From Actinomyces minihominis (GTDB lineage Bacteria; Actinomycetota; Actinomycetes; Actinomycetales; Actinomycetaceae), in assembly GCF_900187855.1 (NCBI RefSeq), contig NZ_FYEG01000005.1, positions 62,001 to 126,000 of the forward strand: a DNA stretch of 64,000 nucleotides, given 5' to 3'. The notes under the pieces were generated by a model, which was given only the letters and a program-made list of their open reading frames with translations, did not search any database and was not told where the DNA came from. This document shows, piece by piece, positions 59,848 through 64,000 of this stretch (the first letter of the stretch is position 1; each line of letters begins with the position of its first letter). The position numbers and the translations under genes are program-made.

Positions 59848-61818
59848 ATGGAGACCATCGCCATCGATCTGGAAACCCGGTCCAGCGTCAACCTCACCAA
59901 ATCCGGCGTCTACAAGTACGCAGAGAGTCCCGACTTCGACATCCTCCTGTTTGGCTACTCCGTTGACCGTGGGCCGGTGCATGTCGTAGATCTGGCAGGA
60001 GGAGAAAGTCTGCCGCCAGATGTCTTGGCCGCCCTGACGGATACCAATATCGTGAAGACAGCGTTCAATGCCGCGTTCGAGAGAATCTGCCTCTCGTCCT
60101 GGCTGCGCAAACACCACCCAGGCATGCTCTCCGGCAACGGTTTCTTGGACCCCGTTCAGTGGCGGTGCACCATGGTGTGGTCCGCGTATCTTGGCTTGCC
60201 GATGAGCCTGGAATCAGCCGCCCAAGTCCTCTCCCTTCCCGTGCAGAAAGACGCCGCCGGGAAGAAGCTCATCAAGCAGTTCTGCGTGCCCCAAGGCCCC
60301 ACCGTGTTCAACGAGGGCAGCGCCTTCAACCCGCCAGCCTCTGACGTGCAGGCCTGGCAACAATTCAAGGACTACAACCAACGCGACGTCGAGGTGGAGC
60401 TGGCAATCCAAGCCCGACTCACCTCCTTCCCAATGCCGGAGGCCGAGTGGGAGGCCTGCGCGTTGGACCAGCGGATCAATGACAGGGGTGTCGCCCTCGA
60501 CCAGACCCTGGTCGACAACGCCGTGCGGTGCGCGACAGGCCACCACGACAAATCCATGGCCCGCGCCCAGCATCTCACGGGCCTGGAAAACCCAAACTCA
60601 CCCTTACAGCTCAAGGAATGGCTGATCTCCCAGGGTTGCGACATCGGGGGGCTAACGAAACAAGATGTATCTCGGGCTTTGGAGGAATCTGTTGGAGATG
60701 TGCGAGAAGTCCTGACATTGCGCTCAGACATGTCCAGATCCTCAACCAAGAAATATCAGGCCATGCAACAAGTCGCCGGAGATGATTCTCGCGCCCGCGG
60801 CCTCATCCAGTTCTACGGAGCAGGCAGAACCGGCAGGTTCGCAGGCCGCCTCATCCAAGTCCAAAACCTACCCAGAAATCACCTGCCAGACCTCGAATCC
60901 GCGCGGAGCCTGGTGCGCGGCGGCCACTTCGACGCCCTCGAACTGCTCTACCCCTCAGTGCCAGACACGCTCAGTCAGTTGGTGCGCACCGCGTTCGTGC
61001 CCGCCGCGGGCCACCGGTTTATCGTCGCGGACTTCAGTGCTATTGAGGCCCGCGTGATCGCCTGGCTCGCAGGTGAAGAATGGCGCCTCGACCTCTTCCA
61101 AGCAGGAGGCGACATCTACTGCCAATCAGCGTCCCAAATGTTCGGGGTCCCAGTCGGTAAACATGGCCCTAACGCTGACCTGCGGCAAAAAGGAAAAATC
61201 TCCGAACTGGCCTGCGGCTACAACGGATCCGTCGGCGCACTGAAAGCCATGGGCGCCCTCGAAATGGGCCTACAAGAGGAAGAACTCAAACCTCTGGTTG
61301 ACGCGTGGCGAGCCTCCAACCCCAACATCGTGCAACTTTGGGCGAACGTGGAAGAAGCCGCCATCCAAGCCATCACCACTAGAACCAAAATCAGACTGCA
61401 CAACCTGATCTTCGCAGTGCGTTCTGGGATCCTCTTCATCACCCTGCCATCTGGCCGCCGACTGGCATACGTGCAACCGAGCCTGGGCGAGAATCGGTGG
61501 GGCGGCACCTCCATCAACTACTGGGGTGTCGGCACAGGCAAGAAATGGCAGAAACTGGAAACCTATGGCGGGAAACTGGTCGAAAACATCGTCCAGGCCA
61601 TCGCCCGCGACATCCTCACCCACGTCCTCAAACTCCTAGATGACGCCGGACACAAAGTCGTGATGCACGTCCATGACGAGGCCGTCATCGAAGAACCCTT
61701 CACGTCACCTGCGACCGTCAAAAGCATCTGCCAACTCATGACCACACAGCCCTTCTGGGCCGACGGCCTCCCACTGGACGCTGACGGCTACGAATGCGTG
61801 TTTTACAAGAAGGACTAA
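59848..61818 (+). CDS. Phage family-A DNA polymerase with 3'-5' exonuclease domain
   Basis: A 656-residue polymerase for replication of the element. The proofreading exonuclease starts ETIAIDLETRSSVNL (Asp7 and Glu9), with DYNQRDVEVELAIQ as its third motif. The polymerase domain shows GAGRTGRFAGRLIQVQNLPR (template/dNTP region), motif A DFSAIEARVIAWLAGE and motif C MHVHDEAVIEEP. It lacks a 5'-3' exonuclease domain, as usual for phage enzymes. The gene starts 76 bases after DUF2815. Confidence 0.95.
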   Translation: METIAIDLETRSSVNLTKSGVYKYAESPDFDILLFGYSVDRGPVHVVDLAGGESLPPDVLAALTDTNIVKTAFNAAFERICLSSWLRKHHPGMLSGNGFLDPVQWRCTMVWSAYLGLPMSLESAAQVLSLPVQKDAAGKKLIKQFCVPQGPTVFNEGSAFNPPASDVQAWQQFKDYNQRDVEVELAIQARLTSFPMPEAEWEACALDQRINDRGVALDQTLVDNAVRCATGHHDKSMARAQHLTGLENPNSPLQLKEWLISQGCDIGGLTKQDVSRALEESVGDVREVLTLRSDMSRSSTKKYQAMQQVAGDDSRARGLIQFYGAGRTGRFAGRLIQVQNLPRNHLPDLESARSLVRGGHFDALELLYPSVPDTLSQLVRTAFVPAAGHRFIVADFSAIEARVIAWLAGEEWRLDLFQAGGDIYCQSASQMFGVPVGKHGPNADLRQKGKISELACGYNGSVGALKAMGALEMGLQEEELKPLVDAWRASNPNIVQLWANVEEAAIQAITTRTKIRLHNLIFAVRSGILFITLPSGRRLAYVQPSLGENRWGGTSINYWGVGTGKKWQKLETYGGKLVENIVQAIARDILTHVLKLLDDAGHKVVMHVHDEAVIEEPFTSPATVKSICQLMTTQPFWADGLPLDADGYECVFYKKD

Positions 61819-61923
61819 TGGGCTATTGGGCGTGATCTGCGGAGCGCCAAGGTGCCCCTGAGTGTTTGCGCGATCCGATGGCAATACACGTACCAACCAA
61901 TTCACTGCTACTAGGAGCCTTTG

Positions 61924-62160
61924 ATGATTGACCCGCCATGCCACCTCGACGAACGCGCCCGCGAAGGAATCGCCCGCCTCTTGGTGGAGCACGGCTGGTC
62001 CAGAGACGAACTGCAAGCATGCACCGGGATCCCGAAGACCCGTTTCCAAGCATGCATGGACGGCAAGCAATCCTTCGAACTCAACGACGTGTGGAACATC
62101 GGAAAAGAACTCGGAGTCAGTTTCGACCAGTTGGTCCGGGACCCCGAGGACCTGTCCTGA
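61924..62160 (+). CDS. Small helix-turn-helix protein
   Basis: A 78-residue protein with an XRE-like pattern: AREGIARLLVEHGWSRDELQACTGIPKTRFQACMDGKQSFELNDVWNIGKELGVSFDQL. The helix-turn-helix would be around residues 26-48. The ATG at 61924 has AGGAG eight bases before it. It may regulate the phage operon; it precedes a structured gap and the antirepressor gene. Confidence 0.7.
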   Translation: MIDPPCHLDERAREGIARLLVEHGWSRDELQACTGIPKTRFQACMDGKQSFELNDVWNIGKELGVSFDQLVRDPEDLS

Positions 62161-62197
62161 AAGCCCTTTAGCTGTGGGGGTTATATTTTCCTCCTCT

Positions 62198-62274
62198 TCG
62201 AAGCCCTCTATGTGGAGGGTCATGTAGTAGTTCCCATTTTTCGAGTCGGCCCTCCCTAGAAGGAGGAGTCGATC
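62198..62274 (+). promoter_or_regulatory. Second structured leader with TCGAAGCCCTCT motif, before the antirepressor gene
   Basis: TCGAAGCCCTCT is at 62198-62209. CCCTC/GAGGG (62204-62218 region) forms one hairpin. CCTCC (62251-62255) can pair with GGAGG (62262-62266), which is the ribosome-binding site of the following gene, so initiation could be blocked in the folded state. An imperfect extra copy, AAGCCCTTTAG, follows the previous stop at about 62161. Confidence 0.5.
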
Positions 62275-63027
62275 ATGGCTACCAATATCGAAGTATTCAC
62301 CAACGACACTTTCGGGACTCTGCGCACCACTTTGGACGCCACCGGCGCCACATGGTTCTTGGTCGCTGATGTTTGCGTAGGCCTTGACTTGCAGAACCCG
62401 ACCGCCGTCGTGGCACGTTTGGATGAGGACGAAAAGGCTAAGTTCAACTTAGGCTTACCCGGCGGAGCAGCCTGGGTGGTGAACGAAGCGGGCCTGTACA
62501 CGCTGATCCTGGCCTCCCGGAAGCCACAAGCCAAAGCGTTCAAACGGTGGGTCACCCACGAGGTTCTCCCAACCATTCGCGCCCATGGCCTGTACGCGGT
62601 GGAGGCGGTCCTCGACAACGACGAGCTACTCATCGCCACTTTGGAACGTCTGCGCAGTGAACGGGCAGCGCGGCTCCTTGCCCAGCAGGCTTTGTTGGAG
62701 GCCGAACCAAAACTGTCCTATTACGACGTGGTGTTGCAGTCCGACTCCCTGATGACGATCACCAGTATCGCTAAGGACTACGGCCTCTCAGGCAAGAAAC
62801 TTAACCGGCTACTCGCCGACGCGGGAGTCCAATTCAAACAGTCGGGGATTTGGTTCCTCTACGCCAAGTACGCCGCGGCGGGATACACGCAGTCCAAGAC
62901 GCATGTTCTTGATGACGGGCAAACCCGCATGCACACCCAGTGGACCCAAAAGGGCAGGCTCTTCATTTATGACCTGTTGAAGTCTCAGGGGATTCTGCCG
63001 GTGATCGAGCAGGGAGCAGAGGCGTGA
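62275..63027 (+). CDS. Phage antirepressor (BRO-N plus KilA-C/Ant)
   Basis: A 250-residue phage regulatory protein. Residues about 1-110 are a BRO-N domain: IEVFTNDTFGTLRTTLD, WFLVADVCVGLDLQNP, VVNEAGLYTLILASRKPQAKAFKRWVTHEVLPTIRAHG. The C-terminal half is an ANT/KilA-C domain (LQSDSLMTITSIAKDYGLSGKKLNRLLADAGVQFKQSG). Such proteins counteract phage repressors and may bind DNA. Translation is likely controlled by the hairpin on its ribosome-binding site. It overlaps the next gene by four bases. Confidence 0.93.
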   Translation: MATNIEVFTNDTFGTLRTTLDATGATWFLVADVCVGLDLQNPTAVVARLDEDEKAKFNLGLPGGAAWVVNEAGLYTLILASRKPQAKAFKRWVTHEVLPTIRAHGLYAVEAVLDNDELLIATLERLRSERAARLLAQQALLEAEPKLSYYDVVLQSDSLMTITSIAKDYGLSGKKLNRLLADAGVQFKQSGIWFLYAKYAAAGYTQSKTHVLDDGQTRMHTQWTQKGRLFIYDLLKSQGILPVIEQGAEA

Positions 63028-63455
63028 GGCCGGTCGTGGCCCTGGATGGTCGCCGCAACGCTGAGGGCTACATGGACATGACCGCGTTCGAGGGACTCAA
63101 ACGCGCCCAACGCACCCGGTTCGGATGGCGCCCCTTCGTCTACATTTGTTCCCCCTATTCCGGGGACGTTGAAGCGAACGTGGAACTTGCCCGCAGGTTC
63201 TGCCGGGTCGCCGTTCAGCGGCGCACCATTCCCGTCGCCTCGCACTTGTTGTTTCCCCAGTTCATGGATGACGCGGTGTCTGGTGAGCGGGAGTTGGCGA
63301 TGTTCATGAACCGGATCGTGTTGTCTCGCATGGACGCGATCTGGGTTTACGCCGACCGCATCTCCACTGGGATGCGCCAGGAAATCGAGTGGGCCTACGT
63401 GCAAGGCACCCCCATCAAGTACTTCAACACCGGCTTCGGGGAGATCAAGCGATGA
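63024..63455 (+). CDS. DUF4406/DUF7768-like phage protein
   Basis: A 143-residue protein. The core FVYICSPYSGDVEANVELARRFCRVAVQRRTIPVASHLLFPQFM is characteristic of a phage family with a nucleoside 2-deoxyribosyltransferase-like Rossmann fold, and DAIWVYADRISTGMRQEIEWA is its second half. Enzymatic activity is not established; a nucleotide-metabolism role is possible. GTG start overlapping the antirepressor gene, ATGA overlap with the next. Confidence 0.8.
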   Translation: MRPVVALDGRRNAEGYMDMTAFEGLKRAQRTRFGWRPFVYICSPYSGDVEANVELARRFCRVAVQRRTIPVASHLLFPQFMDDAVSGERELAMFMNRIVLSRMDAIWVYADRISTGMRQEIEWAYVQGTPIKYFNTGFGEIKR

Positions 63456-64000
63456 CACCCATGACCTTGTTCTGCGCTGACATCGCAGGCCAAGAAACCA
63501 ACAAGCACTACCCGCACAAACACGACATCATCACTCCCGATGATCTGGCTGAGGCGGTCCGGTGGGATCACGTTGCCGCCCAGTACCAAGGCAACCTGCG
63601 GGGCAACGCCAACTTCGAGACTTCCGACTGCCTGGTCATGGATGTGGACAACGACCACTCGGAGAACCCCGAAGACTGGATCAACCCCAACGACCTAACG
63701 GATCTACTGTCTGGGGTGGCGTTGATGACCGCGACCTCACGTAACCACATGAAGGCGAAGGGCCTGTCGGTGGCGCGGCCCCGATTCCACGCCTACTTCC
63801 CAATCACACCAACCACCGACGCGGACGCGTATGCGGGGCTGAAACGGCTGCTCGCAGCCAGGTTCGCCTTCTTCGACCGACAGGCATTGGACGCAGGCCG
63901 CTTCATCTTCGGCACCCACAACCCCGAAGTAACCATGGTTGATGGTGCGCAGACAGTAGATGCTTGGCTGGATGAGACTCAAGACCAGGACTTGTTTGCC
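63452..64000 (+). CDS. Primase-polymerase (AEP)-like phage protein, cut by window end
   Basis: The frame is open from ATG at 63452 to the last base (183 codons), so the C-terminus is outside the window. CLVMDVDNDHSENPEDWI contains an acidic hhDhD-type motif, followed by ARPRFHAYFPITPTTDADAYAGL and FFDRQALDAGRFIFGT. This is the pattern of the archaeo-eukaryotic-primase-like N-terminal domain that precedes D5/VirE helicases in phages and mobile elements. A helicase part is expected downstream. ATG overlaps the preceding stop. Confidence 0.75.
   Translation, partial: MTPMTLFCADIAGQETNKHYPHKHDIITPDDLAEAVRWDHVAAQYQGNLRGNANFETSDCLVMDVDNDHSENPEDWINPNDLTDLLSGVALMTATSRNHMKAKGLSVARPRFHAYFPITPTTDADAYAGLKRLLAARFAFFDRQALDAGRFIFGTHNPEVTMVDGAQTVDAWLDETQDQDLFA

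Noticed and set aside
1-64000. CRISPR array
   Set aside because: No run of regularly spaced 20-40-base repeats was found; the only phased repeats (46907-46957) are three 20-base units without spacers.
1-64000. Insertion sequences or transposases
   Set aside because: No transposase-like protein or terminal inverted-repeat pair was seen, even at island borders.

Overview
This window looks like the chromosome of a moderately high-GC actinobacterium, probably Actinomycetaceae or a close relative. The evidence is gene order and family content: rpsP-KH-rimM-trmD-rplS-lepB-rnhB-DUF2469-yraN-comM-dprA-xerC, then rpsB-tsf-pyrH-frr-cdsA-rlmN-dxr-rseP-ispG-proS. The actinobacterial marker families DUF2469, DUF3145 and DUF3052 are present, GTG starts are frequent and some genes appear leaderless. 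The genus is not established from this sequence alone.

Region 1 (1-30900) is core housekeeping DNA: the 3' part of ffh, an amidohydrolase and a DHA2-type transporter, an inositol-phosphatase-family gene, the S16/RimM/TrmD/L19 translation cluster, secretion and DNA-processing genes, the S2/EF-Ts/UMP kinase/RRF cluster, isoprenoid genes dxr and ispG around a site-2 protease, prolyl-tRNA synthetase, deformylase and a UDP-GlcNAc 2-epimerase. Oddities include a TrmD-GNAT fusion, an acyl-carrier-like protein without the phosphopantetheine serine, and a four-repeat DivIVA-like protein.

Region 2 (30900-42960) is a complete-looking catabolic island for a hydroxyphenylacetate through the homoprotocatechuate meta-cleavage pathway. 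A leftward operon encodes an FAH-RraA fusion (HpaG-like), a GntR/FCD regulator, HpaE, HpaD, HpaH and HpaI. Flanking it are an MHS-family transporter, a succinate-semialdehyde dehydrogenase and a single-component FAD monooxygenase resembling 3-hydroxybenzoate 4-monooxygenase rather than HpaBC. Three copies of a palindrome (ATCGTATACGAT, one with a mismatch) coincide with the -10 elements of the promoters facing these genes, so the island is probably one regulon. aceE and DUF3052 follow as core genes.

Region 3 (46598-56420) begins at a tRNA-Val(TAC) gene and is a probable integrated defence island: an Abi-C protein, then a six-gene overlapping leftward operon. That operon encodes an ABC three-component (ABC-3C) conflict system (zinc-ribbon C-terminal-type protein, small middle component, DUF2326 SMC-like ATPase), a small XRE regulator, a short 'subunit M'-like protein and a 1365-residue protein combining a GIY-YIG-like N-terminus, an SF2 helicase and an NPPY adenine methyltransferase. 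This is the most exciting part of the window.

Region 4 (56821-64000) is a phage-type replication module running rightward: a sigma-region-4-like protein, DUF2800 nuclease-like protein, DUF2815 protein, family-A DNA polymerase, BRO/Ant antirepressor, a DUF4406-like protein and the start of a primase-like gene. No structural phage genes and no integrase lie inside the window; the element continues past its right edge.
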